Source: Natronomonas marina
Lineage (GTDB): Archaea; Halobacteriota; Halobacteria; Halobacteriales; Haloarculaceae
Assembly (NCBI RefSeq): GCF_024298905.1
Contig: NZ_CP101154.1
Span: 3,684,932-3,748,931, forward strand
DNA: 64,000 nt
Reading direction: 5' to 3'
The notes under the pieces were generated by a model. It was not told the DNA's origin. It made no database searches and saw only the letters and a program-made list of their open reading frames with translations. The translations under genes and the position numbers were made by a program. Below are positions 1-9,554 of this stretch, in pieces (within the stretch, counting starts at the first letter, position 1; each line of letters starts with the position of its first letter).

Positions 1-68
1 CCGCTCTTCGGGTTGGCGTGGCGGCGCCACAGCGTCTCCTCTATCTCGTCGGCGGCGGGGACGTTCAT
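1..68 (-). CDS. N-terminal fragment of a DUF6653-like protein
   Basis: Only the first 22 codons lie in the window; the rest is beyond the left edge. The reading starts at an ATG (66-68 on the complement) with MNVPAADEIEETLWRRHANP. The Trp-x-x-His-x-Asn-Pro pattern near the N-terminus is what I recall from the small haloarchaeal membrane protein family DUF6653. The gene points away from the radical SAM gene's stop, with 76 bp between them. The family call rests on a very short stretch. Confidence 0.45.
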   Translation of the reverse strand, partial: MNVPAADEIEETLWRRHANPKS

Positions 69-144
69 GCGTCGTCCATCGGCCCGGACGGGGATAATCG
101 TACCTCCGGGTCCGGGGGAGACGCGAACCGGACGGGACGCCCGG

Positions 145-1869
145 TCAGTCGGCGCCCGGCGCGCGGCCGGCCTCGAAGAACCGCGAGAGGTCGGCGTCGA
201 CGCCGTCGGCGACTTCCTCGACGGAGTCGTAGGGCCGGTCGACGAGGATGTTGCCGGCCCGCTGCTTGCCGACGCCGGGCAGCATCCGCAACTCGTCCAT
301 CGAGGCAGCGTTGACGTCGAGCGGGTAGGGGACGCCCGACACCGACCGGAAGCCGTAGTCGGTGACGGCGACGTCGACCGTCCGGCCGAGTTCGCGCTCG
401 CCCGGGATGCCGACGAGCAGGGCGTAGGTACCCAGTTGCCGGCCGAAGGTCCTGCCGTCCTGATGGTACTCGAGGTAGACGTTCGGCAGGACGGTCCCCG
501 GCGGGGCGACCCGCTTCAGCATCGGGCGGTCGATCTCCTCGCGGACCTCCTCCTTGTAGCTCTTGAACAGTTGCTTGTGGTCGTTGGCCACCTCCGCACC
601 GGTCTCGGCCATCTCGGTGCCCTCGAAGGCCATCACCTGCCGGATGTTGATGCGCCGGAGCATCAGCCCCTCGTCGTAGACGTCCTGCAGGAACCGCTTG
701 TTGTGCTCGAAGGTCTCGCGGCGCTCGCCCTCCAGGCCGTGGACGAGGTTGATTCCGGGGAGGAGTTTCGGCAGGCGGTCGGCGTCCGGATCGACGCTCG
801 GCCCGGTGTCCGGCTCCTCGCCGGGGCGCCAGCCGCCGGCCTCGTTGACCACGCGGACCGCCTCAAGACACTCCTCTGCGGTCACGAGCAGGTTGTTCTT
901 CTCCTGGACGAGCGGGTCGGCCGACTCCAGGCCGAAGGCGGCGGTGTCGCCGGGCGTGTTGTGCTCGGCGATGATGCGAATCCCCTCCCGGGACTTCTCG
1001 GGGTACTCCGTGATGGTCACGGGGTTCATGTTGTCGAGGTGCAGCGTGCCGAGATTCGGGACGGCCTCGCGGATGCCGCCGTACAGTTCCCGGAGCGCGT
1101 CGGGGTTGGGCGCCTCGCCGTCGCCGCCGTACGCGAGGATGTCGGCCTGGCGGCCGAGCCGGAAGTGTCGGACGCCGTGGTCCGACAGGGCGTCGACCTC
1201 CGCCACGACGGCGTCGGGCGTCCGGAAGGCTGGGTCGCCGTACATCGGCTCCGTGCAGAACGAACACCGGTAGGGACAGCCCCGGGAGGTCTCCATCTCC
1301 GCGATGAGGTAGTCGGGGTGGTCGGGGTGCTGCTCGACGACGAAGGCGCCCTTCGCCGCCCAGCGGTCCAACTCGGCGTTGTCGCGGTAGCGGTCCTCGA
1401 ACCCCTCGAGGCCGCCGTGGACGAGGTCGTAGACCGCGGCCTCGACGTCCGCCAGCGCGAGGAAGTCGTAGTCGAGGTTCTGCCGCTCGGTCTCGGTGGC
1501 GCCCTCGTTGGACTCGCCGACGCCGAACCGGACGGGACCGCCCATCACGCTCGTTCCCTCGGCGGTCCAGGCCAGCTCGCGCACCTCGTCGGGTTCGGCG
1601 GGCGTGCCGCCGACGTAGTTGCCCGGGACGGTCATGCCGCCGACGTAGACGAACAGGTCGGCGTCGACGACGTCGCGTTTCTTGTGTCCGTCCTCGCGGA
1701 GTTCGTCGATGGTGTGGTAGGTGACCGACTCCCGGGGGACGCCGGCGTCGACGGCGGCCCCGGCGGCGAAGCGCGGGTACGTCGAGACGTAGGGCGGCAC
1801 GCCGAAGTGTGCCGGTTCGTCGACGTACCCGTCGACTATCGTGACCTCGATTTCCGCCGGGTCCTTCAT
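145..1869 (-). CDS. Radical SAM protein with C-terminal helix-hairpin-helix
   Basis: A 574-residue protein starting at MKDPAEIEV (ATG at 1869); the open frame runs further upstream but that part lacks family-like sequence. The middle carries the radical SAM cluster motif CxxxCxxC (CPYRCSFC, within SRGCPYRCSFCTEP), which holds a 4Fe-4S cluster and cleaves S-adenosylmethionine. The N-terminal part (about residues 1-190) may be a substrate or cofactor module. The last 60 residues form a helix-hairpin-helix (NAASMDELRMLPGVGKQRAG), a DNA- or RNA-binding fold also seen in archaeal YgiQ/Elp3-like radical SAM proteins. The gene follows the DUF429 gene on the same strand after 55 bp, so they may be cotranscribed. 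The reaction and substrate are not known from sequence. Confidence 0.85.
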   Translation of the reverse strand: MKDPAEIEVTIVDGYVDEPAHFGVPPYVSTYPRFAAGAAVDAGVPRESVTYHTIDELREDGHKKRDVVDADLFVYVGGMTVPGNYVGGTPAEPDEVRELAWTAEGTSVMGGPVRFGVGESNEGATETERQNLDYDFLALADVEAAVYDLVHGGLEGFEDRYRDNAELDRWAAKGAFVVEQHPDHPDYLIAEMETSRGCPYRCSFCTEPMYGDPAFRTPDAVVAEVDALSDHGVRHFRLGRQADILAYGGDGEAPNPDALRELYGGIREAVPNLGTLHLDNMNPVTITEYPEKSREGIRIIAEHNTPGDTAAFGLESADPLVQEKNNLLVTAEECLEAVRVVNEAGGWRPGEEPDTGPSVDPDADRLPKLLPGINLVHGLEGERRETFEHNKRFLQDVYDEGLMLRRINIRQVMAFEGTEMAETGAEVANDHKQLFKSYKEEVREEIDRPMLKRVAPPGTVLPNVYLEYHQDGRTFGRQLGTYALLVGIPGERELGRTVDVAVTDYGFRSVSGVPYPLDVNAASMDELRMLPGVGKQRAGNILVDRPYDSVEEVADGVDADLSRFFEAGRAPGAD

Positions 1870-1924
1870 GTTCGGGTGGTGGACGCCGAGGCGTAAAACC
1901 GACTCGGATGGACTCGCCCGACGC

Positions 1925-2737
1925 TCAGACGTAGATGCAGCCCTCGCGCTCGTCGTGCGGGGTCGTCGGCTCGAACCCTCGGTCGACGGCCCGGGCGGTC
2001 GCGACGGCGGCGACGACGCTGTCCAGTGCGTCGCCGCCGGATTCGGCGACGGCCCGCTCGCGCACCTCGTCGTCGATTCGAACCTCGAGGGCCGTCTCGG
2101 CGTCGAGTGCGGCCAGTATCTCCTCGCGGCGGCCCCTGGCCTCGCCGGTGGCCTCCTTGTATCCCTCGTCGACGGTGTCGAGTCGTCGCAGCGTCCCGGC
2201 CGGGTAGATTTCGACGAGGTTGGGGTCGCCGGGCGCCTGCATCGGCGGGGCCGAGACGGCACCGTCGGCCACGAGCGGCGCGAGCAGGTCCCGGACGCCG
2301 TACAGCGTCTGGTAGTAGGTGATGAAGCTGTACGGCGAGTTCGCCCGGACCGCGTCGTCGGTCCGGCGTTTCAACTCGACGCCGTCGGCGTCACTCGCCC
2401 TCGCTCGTCGCTTCAGCGCCTCGCGCATCCCGTCGGCGTCGGCCTCGCGGAACTCCCGGGCGAACCACTCGACGGATTCGGCCCAGCCGTCGATTTCCGG
2501 TGGCAGCAACGCGGCGGGCAGGCCGAAGGAGAAATCGAGCCCGGTCGTCCCCTCGCGGGTGCGGAGCGACTCGGCCAGGGCCTCCAGGACCGGCTTTCGA
2601 GCGGTCGCACCGAACGCCTCGGCGGCGGGCCGACACGACAGCACCTCGAGGCGGTCGCCGTCGAAGCGCCCGTCGGCGAGCCAGATGTCACAGCCCGGTT
2701 CCGCCGAACCACTGAAGTCGACGCCGCGAACCTCCAT
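1925..2737 (-). CDS. DUF429 family protein
   Basis: A 270-residue protein starting at MEVRGVDFSGSAEPG; the Met 13 codons upstream is less likely because the family begins with this beta-strand. The acidic residue in VDFSGS and the later acidic motifs (TTGLDFSFGLP, EIYPAG) agree with DUF429, a family predicted to have an RNase H-like fold. It is the likely first gene of a two-gene minus-strand unit with the radical SAM gene. No catalytic activity is proven for the family, so the nuclease-like role is only an inference from fold. Confidence 0.75.
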   Translation of the reverse strand: MEVRGVDFSGSAEPGCDIWLADGRFDGDRLEVLSCRPAAEAFGATARKPVLEALAESLRTREGTTGLDFSFGLPAALLPPEIDGWAESVEWFAREFREADADGMREALKRRARASDADGVELKRRTDDAVRANSPYSFITYYQTLYGVRDLLAPLVADGAVSAPPMQAPGDPNLVEIYPAGTLRRLDTVDEGYKEATGEARGRREEILAALDAETALEVRIDDEVRERAVAESGGDALDSVVAAVATARAVDRGFEPTTPHDEREGCIYV

Positions 2738-2805
2738 GCGTCGAGTGGGTCCCGACCCCACAAAACGTCGGGGCATTGATTACCGTCTCGGCCCTACACC
2801 CGGCT

Positions 2806-2964
2806 ATGCCGAAGACCCTGGAAGTCGTCTGCAACCGCGAGGCGTGCGACCTCGACATGTTCGAGCTACACTACCGGTACTCGATGCCGGACGGCACGGG
2901 TGTCGAGTCGTTCACCTGCCCGTACTGCGGCGAGAGCGACGGCCTCGAGGAAATCCACGCATGA
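2806..2964 (+). CDS. Small zinc-ribbon-like protein (52 aa)
   Basis: A 52-residue protein, MPKTLEVVCNREACDLDMFE..., ending TCPYCGESDGLEEIHA. Two Cys pairs (C-N-R-E-A-C near residue 10 and CPYC near residue 40) suggest a single bound zinc. Starting at the ATG at 2806 removes ten codons of unrelated sequence. Its stop overlaps the start of the next gene in an ATGA arrangement (2961-2964), so the two are translationally coupled. Such tiny Cys-pair proteins are common and conserved in haloarchaea, but their function is unknown. Confidence 0.75.
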   Translation: MPKTLEVVCNREACDLDMFELHYRYSMPDGTGVESFTCPYCGESDGLEEIHA

Positions 2965-3410
2965 TTCGGGAGGTCGGGGAGTCGCTGGGCCGGGTCGTCC
3001 TCGACGGCATCGGCCGGGCCTCCAGTCGCGTCCAGGAGCGCAAGCCGCTGTCGGTCGACCTGCTGGAGAGCGACGACGCCTACCTCGCGGTGTTCGACGC
3101 GCCCGGCGCGCGCGCCGGCGACGTCGACGTCAGGTTCGACGAGAACACCCTCACGGTCCGCGTCGACCGGTTCCGCGAGGACCACGAGGGCTACGCGATG
3201 CGGTTTCCGGGGCGGGGACTCTCGCTGAGCGGGTCGGTGACGCTTCCGGAGACGGCCGACGTCGAGGTCGACCGCGCGGAGGCGACCCTGACCGGCAGCG
3301 GCGCTCTCGAGGTGCTGATTCCGAAGGCGGCGGGCGAGGAAGCGGTCACCGCCTCGGACACCGTCGGGGCCGACGAGGGGTCGGCCGACGAGGCGTCCGC
3401 GGACGCCTAG
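2961..3410 (+). CDS. Hsp20/alpha-crystallin-like protein
   Basis: A 149-residue protein starting at MIREVGESLGRVV. Residues about 30-115 have the features of an Hsp20 domain: the early strand motif LLESDDAYLAVFDAPG, the middle section DVDVRFDENTLTVRV, and the strand LPETADVEVDRAEATLTGSGALEVLIPK, ending in the family's L-x-V/I-P-K pattern. Small heat-shock proteins hold unfolding proteins in soluble form without using ATP. The acidic, Ala-rich tail (residues 120-149) is typical of a halophile. It overlaps the preceding zinc-ribbon gene by 4 bp and the convergent oxidoreductase gene by 4 bp. Confidence 0.8.
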   Translation: MIREVGESLGRVVLDGIGRASSRVQERKPLSVDLLESDDAYLAVFDAPGARAGDVDVRFDENTLTVRVDRFREDHEGYAMRFPGRGLSLSGSVTLPETADVEVDRAEATLTGSGALEVLIPKAAGEEAVTASDTVGADEGSADEASADA

Positions 3411-4507
3411 CCGTCCAGCGTCATCCCCTCGACGATTTCGAAGTCCTCTTCGCCGTCGAACCGGGTGGGGTCGAAGGCCGGGACGCCGTCGCCGCCGAGC
3501 ACCTCCTCCGCCAGCCGGGTCGCGATGGCCGGCGCCCGCATGAAGCCGTGACCCTGGAAGCCGGTCGCAACGTAGATGCCCGGCGCTCGCTCGCCGACCA
3601 GCGGGTCGCCGTCGGGCGTCGCGGTGCAGAGGCCGGCCCACGAGCGCCGCTCGTCGAGGGACTCGCCGACCGCCGTCTCGAGGTACGACGCACAGTCGCG
3701 GCGGAACTCGGCGTCGGCCGACCGCTTCCAGTCGGTCGGGTCGTGGGCCTCCGGGACCGTCCCGTCACCGACCAGTAGCCGGCCGTCGTCCGGACGGGCG
3801 TAGTAGCCGGCCGTCGCGTCGTACAGCGTCGGGACGCGTTCGGCCAGCGGCGTCGACGCCGAGAGGTACGCCTGGACGCGGTAGGCCTCGACGGCCAGCG
3901 GGTAGCCGGCGCCGGCCAGCAGTCGGCCGGTGTATGCGCCGGCCGCGACGACGACGGCGTCGTAGGACTCGCCGTTGACGCGGCCCTCCTCGTCGAGTCG
4001 GGCCCGGGTGTTCGTCCGGGCGTCGGCGCCCGCCGAGACGGCGAACTGCGCGGTCTCGCGGGTGAACGCTCCGGTGTCGACGACGCCGGCGTTGCGCGCG
4101 ACGGCGGCCACCTCGATGTCGTCGGTCCGGAGGCCGGGCCAGCGGGCGCCCAGTTCCGAGGGCTCGACGAACTCGACGGCCCGGTCCTGCGCCTGCATCC
4201 GCGGGACGTGCTCGCGTATCGCCTCGGCGTTCCGCTCGTCGCCCTCGCGGGCGAACCAGACGTACGGGCGGTCGGTTATCGACCCACGCTCGCGGAAGGC
4301 GGCTATCGCGTCGCTCGCGATTTCGGCGTCGAGGGGGTCCGCGAAGGCGTCGTACACGATGCCGGCCGCGCTGCCGCTGGCCCCGCTGGCGACGTTCCCG
4401 GCGTCGAACAGCGTCACGTCGGCGTCCCGGCGGGCGAGTCGAAGCGCCGTCGTCGACCCGACGACGCCGGCCCCGACGACGGCGACGCGTTCGCCGTCGT
4501 CAGCCAT
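3407..4507 (-). CDS. FAD-dependent oxidoreductase (DAO family)
   Basis: A 366-residue flavoprotein. The N-terminus has the Rossmann dinucleotide motif ([18 protein letters not shown], GxGxxG), followed by an acidic strand end (VTLFDAG) that binds the FAD ribose. The C-terminal [18 protein letters not shown] is the typical second FAD-binding segment of the D-amino-acid oxidase/glycine oxidase family. It probably oxidises an amine or amino acid with FAD; the substrate cannot be read from sequence. Its start overlaps the end of the upstream gene (4500-4507), which indicates an operon with that TIM-barrel protein. Confidence 0.85.
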   Translation of the reverse strand: MADDGERVAVVGAGVVGSTTALRLARRDADVTLFDAGNVASGASGSAAGIVYDAFADPLDAEIASDAIAAFRERGSITDRPYVWFAREGDERNAEAIREHVPRMQAQDRAVEFVEPSELGARWPGLRTDDIEVAAVARNAGVVDTGAFTRETAQFAVSAGADARTNTRARLDEEGRVNGESYDAVVVAAGAYTGRLLAGAGYPLAVEAYRVQAYLSASTPLAERVPTLYDATAGYYARPDDGRLLVGDGTVPEAHDPTDWKRSADAEFRRDCASYLETAVGESLDERRSWAGLCTATPDGDPLVGERAPGIYVATGFQGHGFMRAPAIATRLAEEVLGGDGVPAFDPTRFDGEEDFEIVEGMTLDG

Positions 4508-5285
4508 CCCGGGCGAACACCTCCAGCCCCCGGGCAGGATAGGCGACGACGTGGTCGACGCCGACGGACCGCAGCGTCTCGATGCGCTCCGCGACGGCGT
4601 CGGCGTCCCCGACCAGCGCGAAGTCCGTCGCCGCCTCGAGCAGCACCTCGCGGGCCCGCCCGGTGGCGGTCGCGTCCGTCGCGGCGTCGGCGGGGAGCGC
4701 CCGCCGGACCGGGCCGCGGCGGGCCACGTAGCTGCCGACGGCGTCCAGCGTCTCGTCGGGGTCGTCGGTCAGCACCGTCGGGGCGTACAGCGCGACGTCG
4801 CCGTCGAACCCGGCGGCACGCATCGCCCGCACCTCCCGTGCGGTGTTCGAGGCGAGCAGTTCGAACTGCGTGCCACCGGCGGCCAGCGCCAGTCGCTCGA
4901 CGCCCTCGGTTCCGACCCACGCGTCGGGTGCCCGCTCGCGGGCGGCCCCGAGACGCGGTGCGACGGCGCGCTTGGCCTCGCTCTCGGTCAGGTAGGCGTC
5001 GTTGCCGGCCACGAGGACCCGCGTCGCCCCGGCGGGCAGCGACGCCATCAGCGAGTCGTCGCCGAGCGGGTCGAAGCCGTCGGCCCGGACCGGCGTCGTC
5101 ACGTAGCAGTCCAGCGCCGACGCGAGCGACGACAGCGTCGCCGGGTCGGGCAGGTGCTCGCGGCCCTCGTAGTCGACGACCACGGACTCGACGCCGAGGG
5201 CCGTGGCTCGTTCGAGGTCGTGCTCGGCGGGTTTCAGCGCGACGGCGTCGACGCCGACGCCGTCGAGCGCGGTGGCGGTCAACAT
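4500..5285 (-). CDS. Haloarchaeal TIM-barrel-like protein, luciferase-like C-terminus
   Basis: A 261-residue protein ([21 protein letters not shown]). Alternating hydrophobic strands and helices ([47 protein letters not shown]) suggest a beta/alpha barrel. The C-terminal segment [26 protein letters not shown] resembles the end of F420-dependent luciferase-like oxidoreductases, but the N-terminal half does not clearly match that family. It is translationally coupled to the downstream FAD oxidoreductase. I do not recognise the exact function; a link to F420 or tetrahydromethanopterin chemistry is only a suggestion. Confidence 0.55.
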   Translation of the reverse strand: MLTATALDGVGVDAVALKPAEHDLERATALGVESVVVDYEGREHLPDPATLSSLASALDCYVTTPVRADGFDPLGDDSLMASLPAGATRVLVAGNDAYLTESEAKRAVAPRLGAARERAPDAWVGTEGVERLALAAGGTQFELLASNTAREVRAMRAAGFDGDVALYAPTVLTDDPDETLDAVGSYVARRGPVRRALPADAATDATATGRAREVLLEAATDFALVGDADAVAERIETLRSVGVDHVVAYPARGLEVFARDG

Positions 5286-5435
5286 GGTATCAGGCGCGGC
5301 GAAACGGGCGCCGCAGTCGTCGTCATTACGTGTGGGTTGTCCCTGCCGTCCATATGCGTGTCGCTCTCCGCGAGGGTCGCCGGCCGGGGAGTCGAAAAGT
5401 GGGGGTTTTTCCGTCCCGAAGACGAGGCCTACGGT

Positions 5436-5831
5436 ATGCAGGGTAACCTACCGCCGGAGGCCCAGGAGAAGATAGAGGAACTCCAGGACCTTCAGGAGAC
5501 GGCCCAGCAGGTCGCACAGCAGAAACAGCAGGCCGAAACGCAACTGCAGGAGTCCGAGACGGCCCTGGAGACGCTCGACGGCATCGAGGGCGAGACCCAG
5601 ATGTACCGCGAGGTCGGCGAACTCCTCATCGAGACCGACTACGACGACGCCTACGAGAACCTCGAAGAGAAAGTCGACAGCCTCGAAGTCCGCGTCCAGA
5701 CGCTCCAGAAGCAGGAGGACCGGGTCCAGGAGCAGTTCGAGGAGCTCCAGGAGGAACTCCAGCAGATGCTGCAGGGCGCGGGCGGCGGTGGCCCGATGGG
5801 TCCGGGCGGACCGGGCGCCGGCGGCGACTGA
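5436..5831 (+). CDS. pfdB: Prefoldin subunit beta
   Basis: A 131-residue protein starting at [16 protein letters not shown]. It is almost entirely two long coiled-coil helices joined by a short beta-hairpin (around [24 protein letters not shown]), the architecture of the beta subunit. In archaea four beta and two alpha subunits form a jellyfish-shaped ATP-independent chaperone that passes unfolded proteins to the thermosome. The Gly/Pro/Met tail ([12 protein letters not shown]) is a common haloarchaeal extension. The DUF3194 gene follows after 6 bp, an arrangement widespread in archaea. Confidence 0.93.
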   Translation: MQGNLPPEAQEKIEELQDLQETAQQVAQQKQQAETQLQESETALETLDGIEGETQMYREVGELLIETDYDDAYENLEEKVDSLEVRVQTLQKQEDRVQEQFEELQEELQQMLQGAGGGGPMGPGGPGAGGD

Positions 5832-5837
5832 GCCGAC

Positions 5838-6110
5838 GTGACCGACGACTCGACCGCCGAACCGACCGACGAGGAGATCGTCGAGGCGGCGTCCGACGCC
5901 GCGGAAGGACTCGTTCTCTCGCGGTACAAGCAGTCCGAGGTTCGTGACCTGGACGTGACCGTCCGCTTCGAGGACGGCCGCCTCGACGTCGATGTCTACC
6001 TGGACGCGCCGGACGACCCCGACCCCGCCGTCGTCGCAAGCGAGGCCGTCGAGGCCGCCGAGGCCGCCGTCGACGACCTCTTCGAGGACGCCCCCGGCGA
6101 CGGTCCCTAG
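5838..6110 (+). CDS. DUF3194 family protein
   Basis: A 90-residue acidic protein with a GTG start at 5838; no ATG is available between the prefoldin stop and this point. The sequence TDEEIVEAASDAAEGLVLSRYKQSEVRDLDVTV followed by a [13 protein letters not shown] strand matches the small archaeal family DUF3194, which regularly follows prefoldin beta. Its role is unknown; conserved proximity to pfdB suggests a link with protein folding. Its stop overlaps the convergent DUF2070 gene by 4 bp. Confidence 0.8.
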   Translation: MTDDSTAEPTDEEIVEAASDAAEGLVLSRYKQSEVRDLDVTVRFEDGRLDVDVYLDAPDDPDPAVVASEAVEAAEAAVDDLFEDAPGDGP

Positions 6111-7972
6111 GGCGCGAGTAACAGTATCAGCAGGCTGACGGCCATCGCGCCGCCGATGACGAGCAGGAGTAGCGCGCCACCCATCTGTATCATGGCGTTG
6201 GCGGTCGAGGCCAGCGCCTCGGTGCGGTCGTTGCCGAACACCGTCACCTCGGTGTGTTCGACGGCCATCCCGGCCTCGACCGGTTCGAGGTCGGCGGCCG
6301 CCTCCTCGACGAGGTCCTCGACGACCGCCGCGAGTTCGTCGACGTCGATCTCGCTGCCGACCTGGTTGGCCGCCTCCATCGTGTTGACGATGTGGGTGTC
6401 GGTGGTCATCACCTCGGCCTCGTCGGCGTCGACGACCGCCAGCAGTTCCTCGCGGACGCCGGGGTTCATGTTGTTGCCGTCGACCAGACAGTAGACCGTC
6501 CGCTGGGGGTCGTCGTCGCCGACCTCGACGACGGCGACCCGGACCCCGAGCGGGCCGATGCCGTCTTCGGGTTCCCACTCGGTCGGCTCCCAGGCGACGC
6601 CGACCGACAGCGGGCGCTGTTCGGCGTCGGCCAGTCGCTCGCCGAGGCGCCCTGCGGCGGTCATCATGTCGAACGAGCGGCGCGACCCGGGGACGACGTG
6701 CCCGAGGTCGTCGCCGTCCAGCCCGTCGTTGCAGTTGTGGGCGTCGACGAGCAGGACGTTCTCGAGGCCGGAGACGCGGGCCTCGGCGGCCGCCGAGAGC
6801 CCGACCGAGAAGTCGACGTCGTCGGCACACCCCGGCGCGTGGGTGGCGACCACGAGGGCGTCCTCGCCGAAGGCCTGTCCGAGCAGTTTCGACTCGCCCT
6901 CCTGCTCGCGGCTGCTCTCGGTGGCCCGGTCGCGGTAGTCGATGCGGTCGTGGGCCCGCTCTGCGGCCTCGACGAGGGTCTCGACCTCGCGTTCGGTGAC
7001 GAGGTTGAAGTCGTGGCCGGCGGTGGCGTGCGGCGGGAACGCCACCCCGTCGGCGGTGTCGGCGATCCGCTCCGGGAGGTTGCCGCCGCCGATCTCACCC
7101 ATCGGGCCCGGGTGTATCATCGGCAGCACGAACCGCGCCTTCTCGGCGCCCCCGGGTCGTCGGACCGAGAGGACGGTGACCGGGACGACCGCCTCCTCGC
7201 CGAGGTCCTCGAAGAAGGCCTCCAGTTCGCGGGTCCCCTCGGCGATGTGACCGACGAAGCCGCGGATGAAGTCCAGCACGGAGACGCCGAGGCTCTGGCG
7301 CCACGGCCGGTCGATGGCGACGACGAAGACGTAGACCGCGACGGCGTAGACGCCGCACAGCGCCGCCAGCACCACGAAGTCGTCGGGTCTGACGACGGCC
7401 AACTCGGGCGGCGCCTCGCTCGTTCGCGCGAGGTAACTGTCGACGAGCGGCCCGCCGACCTCGAGGTACCGGACGGTGCCGCTGTAGACGAACGCCAGCG
7501 CCGCGGCGGTGACCGTCTGGATGCTCGCGGGGACCGACGCCACGAGTATCGACCGCCGGGAGACGGCCACGATGACGAACAGCCGGAGCGCGAAGATCGA
7601 GGCCAGTCCGACGACGAGCGCGTCGAAGATGAACACCTGCCACAGCCCCACGACCGCCGCGACGGCGGCGCTGGCGACGAGGAAGACGACGAGGATGACC
7701 TCACAGACCAGCGCCAGCAGCGCGGAGCGGTTGTAGGTCAGCTTCCCGCCGAGCCGTCGGTCGAACCACGGGGTCGTGACGGCGGCGACCACGGTCGGGA
7801 CGGCGATGTAGACCATCCCCTGGTAGGCGTCGTCGAGGACGAACTGCGAATCGAAGGCGGCGACGCCGGAGACGGCGGCGATGAGAAGTGCCGCGAACAG
7901 GCTGGCCGACCAGTCGGGCGTCCGGAAGACGAACCGGGACAGCGCCGCGAGGTCGCCCTGCGACTGCGTCAT
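6107..7972 (-). CDS. DUF2070 family membrane protein
   Basis: A 621-residue protein. The first 240 residues contain about six hydrophobic segments (for example ASLFAALLIAAVSGVAAF and LVCEVILVVFLVASAAVAAV). A large soluble domain follows, with His- and Asp-rich motifs (MIHPGPMGEIGGGNLPERIA, HATAGHDFNL, VDAHNCNDGLDG, CLVDGNNMNPGVRE), and one C-terminal membrane helix closes the protein. This is the layout of archaeal DUF2070. The conserved His/Asp clusters look like a metal site and could make it a membrane-bound hydrolase, but no reaction is established. It appears monocistronic. Confidence 0.85.
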   Translation of the reverse strand: MTQSQGDLAALSRFVFRTPDWSASLFAALLIAAVSGVAAFDSQFVLDDAYQGMVYIAVPTVVAAVTTPWFDRRLGGKLTYNRSALLALVCEVILVVFLVASAAVAAVVGLWQVFIFDALVVGLASIFALRLFVIVAVSRRSILVASVPASIQTVTAAALAFVYSGTVRYLEVGGPLVDSYLARTSEAPPELAVVRPDDFVVLAALCGVYAVAVYVFVVAIDRPWRQSLGVSVLDFIRGFVGHIAEGTRELEAFFEDLGEEAVVPVTVLSVRRPGGAEKARFVLPMIHPGPMGEIGGGNLPERIADTADGVAFPPHATAGHDFNLVTEREVETLVEAAERAHDRIDYRDRATESSREQEGESKLLGQAFGEDALVVATHAPGCADDVDFSVGLSAAAEARVSGLENVLLVDAHNCNDGLDGDDLGHVVPGSRRSFDMMTAAGRLGERLADAEQRPLSVGVAWEPTEWEPEDGIGPLGVRVAVVEVGDDDPQRTVYCLVDGNNMNPGVREELLAVVDADEAEVMTTDTHIVNTMEAANQVGSEIDVDELAAVVEDLVEEAAADLEPVEAGMAVEHTEVTVFGNDRTEALASTANAMIQMGGALLLLVIGGAMAVSLLILLLAP

Positions 7973-8028
7973 TGTTCACTCGACCGGTCGGATCGGGGTT
8001 AAATCGCTCGGGACGGAGCGGAGGACGG

Positions 8029-8511
8029 CTACGCGAGGAGCCGAGGGACGTGGACGGCCGCATACGGCGCGGTGGCGGCGACGAGGGTGGCGCCGACGAC
8101 CAGCAGCGCGACGAAGCCGACCACGTCTCGCCACGGCGGTCTCGGAGGACCGTCACCGAGCCAGCGGTCGGCCGCGCCGAGGCCGAACCCGACGAGGACG
8201 GCACAGACGCCGAGACCGAGACCGCTGCCGAGGTGGAAGGGGAAGTCCCGGATGGGGCGCGAGGCGAGCAGCACGCCGGCCGCGCCGGCACCGACGGCCG
8301 GGCCGACGCCCGCAAGGAGGGCCCGGGCGACGCCCCCTCGCCGCCGGGCGACGATAGTTCCGGCAGCCCCCGCACCCAGGAACGCGACCGCGAGGAGGGC
8401 GACGCCGACGACTCGCGGGAGGAACGCCGACAGGAGCGCGAGGACGAACCCCGAGAGTGCGACCAACAGCAGCGGTAGCCACCCCTCGATTCGTCTCGCC
8501 TGGAGGGCCAT
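8029..8511 (-). CDS. Hypothetical membrane protein
   Basis: A 160-residue protein with about five hydrophobic segments (PLLLVALSGFVLALLSAFL, VVGVALLAVAFLGAGAAGTIV, ALLAGVGPAVGAGAAGVLL, GLGLGVCAVLVGFGLGAADR, VVGFVALLVVGATLVAATA). There are no charged motifs pointing to transport or catalysis. It lies between the DUF2070 gene and uspA on the same strand, separated from both by more than 50 bp, so it is probably transcribed alone. The AT-rich stretch just upstream (8512-8560) could hold its promoter. Function unknown. Confidence 0.65.
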   Translation of the reverse strand: MALQARRIEGWLPLLLVALSGFVLALLSAFLPRVVGVALLAVAFLGAGAAGTIVARRRGGVARALLAGVGPAVGAGAAGVLLASRPIRDFPFHLGSGLGLGVCAVLVGFGLGAADRWLGDGPPRPPWRDVVGFVALLVVGATLVAATAPYAAVHVPRLLA

Positions 8512-8566
8512 GATTTCCTATTGTTTCGGGAGAAACAAAAATCTAACTACTCACTGTCACGAACGC

Positions 8567-9193
8567 TCACGCTTCGGTCCGTCGGATCGCGCTGGTCCGT
8601 CGCGTCACGGGGTCGACGTAGACGGTGAAGGCGCCCGCCTCGCCGGTCGCGTCGACGACCCAGACGTGGTTCTGGCGCTCGACGCCCTCTACCTCGGCGT
8701 CGTAGCCCTCCTCGGCCAGCGCGTCGGCGACGATGGCCGCCGCGGTGTCGGCGTCGGTCACGGTCTCGTCGGACCCAGGCAACCGGACGGTCAGGACGGG
8801 CCGTTCGGACCGGCGGACGACCGTCTCGGCGACGCTGCCGATGAGTCGCCGCCCGAGACCGGACCGGCCGTGGGTCCCCATTACGATCAGGTCGACATCG
8901 ACCTCCGCCGCGTACGAGCGAATCACGCCCGCGGGGTCGCCCTCCCGAATCACGGGTTCGGTCTCGACATCGTAGGTCTCTGCGAGTTCGGCGAGCGTCG
9001 CAACCGCCCGCTCGCCGGACTCGCGCAGTTCCCGCTCGGATTCGGCGTCGCCGAGCACGTCGCGCAGTCCCCGGTCGACGACGTACAGGAGGTGGACCGT
9101 CGCGCCGTACTGTTCGGCGAGGTCGAAGGCCTGCATCGCGACGTGGGCCGACCCGGTGCTGCCGTCGGTCGGAACCAAAATTCGTCGGTACAT
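8567..9193 (-). CDS. Universal stress protein (UspA family)
   Basis: A 208-residue protein whose start is MYRRILVPTDGSTGSAHVAM; the frame is open 33 codons further but that part is unrelated. Residues 1-140 form a UspA domain ending in the ATP-binding signature GTHGRSGLGRRLIGSVAETV (G-x2-G-x9-G-S). UspA proteins bind ATP and raise tolerance to stress, often as dimers. The C-terminal 60 residues (DADTAAAIVADALAEEGYDAEVEGV..., VDATGEAGAFTVYVDPVT) are an extra small alpha/beta domain not part of the core fold. A TATA-like ttacttttc lies about 30 bp upstream of the ATG, consistent with a leaderless transcript. Confidence 0.88.
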   Translation of the reverse strand: MYRRILVPTDGSTGSAHVAMQAFDLAEQYGATVHLLYVVDRGLRDVLGDAESERELRESGERAVATLAELAETYDVETEPVIREGDPAGVIRSYAAEVDVDLIVMGTHGRSGLGRRLIGSVAETVVRRSERPVLTVRLPGSDETVTDADTAAAIVADALAEEGYDAEVEGVERQNHVWVVDATGEAGAFTVYVDPVTRRTSAIRRTEA

Positions 9194-9554
9194 GACCGAA
9201 CGTAGGTCCGGAACTGAAAAGTAACGCACAGTTCGGTCCAGTCGACGGGGAGCGACCGGAGTGTTTATCAGACGTCGATTACGGCGAATCAACGGTTCGT
9301 TCGAGAGGCGTCAGGCCGAGATGGACCGTCGTCTCGGCGAACAGTCCGTCGACGGTTGCGTGTACGAATCGGATTCCACGAATGTCGGCTGTCACAGCAG
9401 GTTCGCCGTGCAGAGAGCCCCGAGAACGAACCCGGCACGGCGACGGGAGACTGGAACAGAGCGGTACTTGCGCGGTTCGACAGATGCGCGTTTTGAATGG
9501 TACAGCGATGGGCGGGAGAGAACAGTCGACCGACGGTCGACACCGGATTCGGTC
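9194..9554. other. Intergenic stretch without a recognisable gene
   Basis: A 361-bp stretch between uspA and a small membrane-protein gene. Open frames cross it on both strands, but none has acidic haloarchaeal composition, a sensible start or recognisable sequence. I see no tRNA, strong hairpin or repeat. It could be a decayed gene. Confidence 0.5.

Noticed and set aside
13-1896. Long plus-strand frame opposite the radical SAM gene
   Set aside because: It has no family motif and is the shadow of a GC-rich gene on the other strand, which has a clear CxxxCxxC cluster site.
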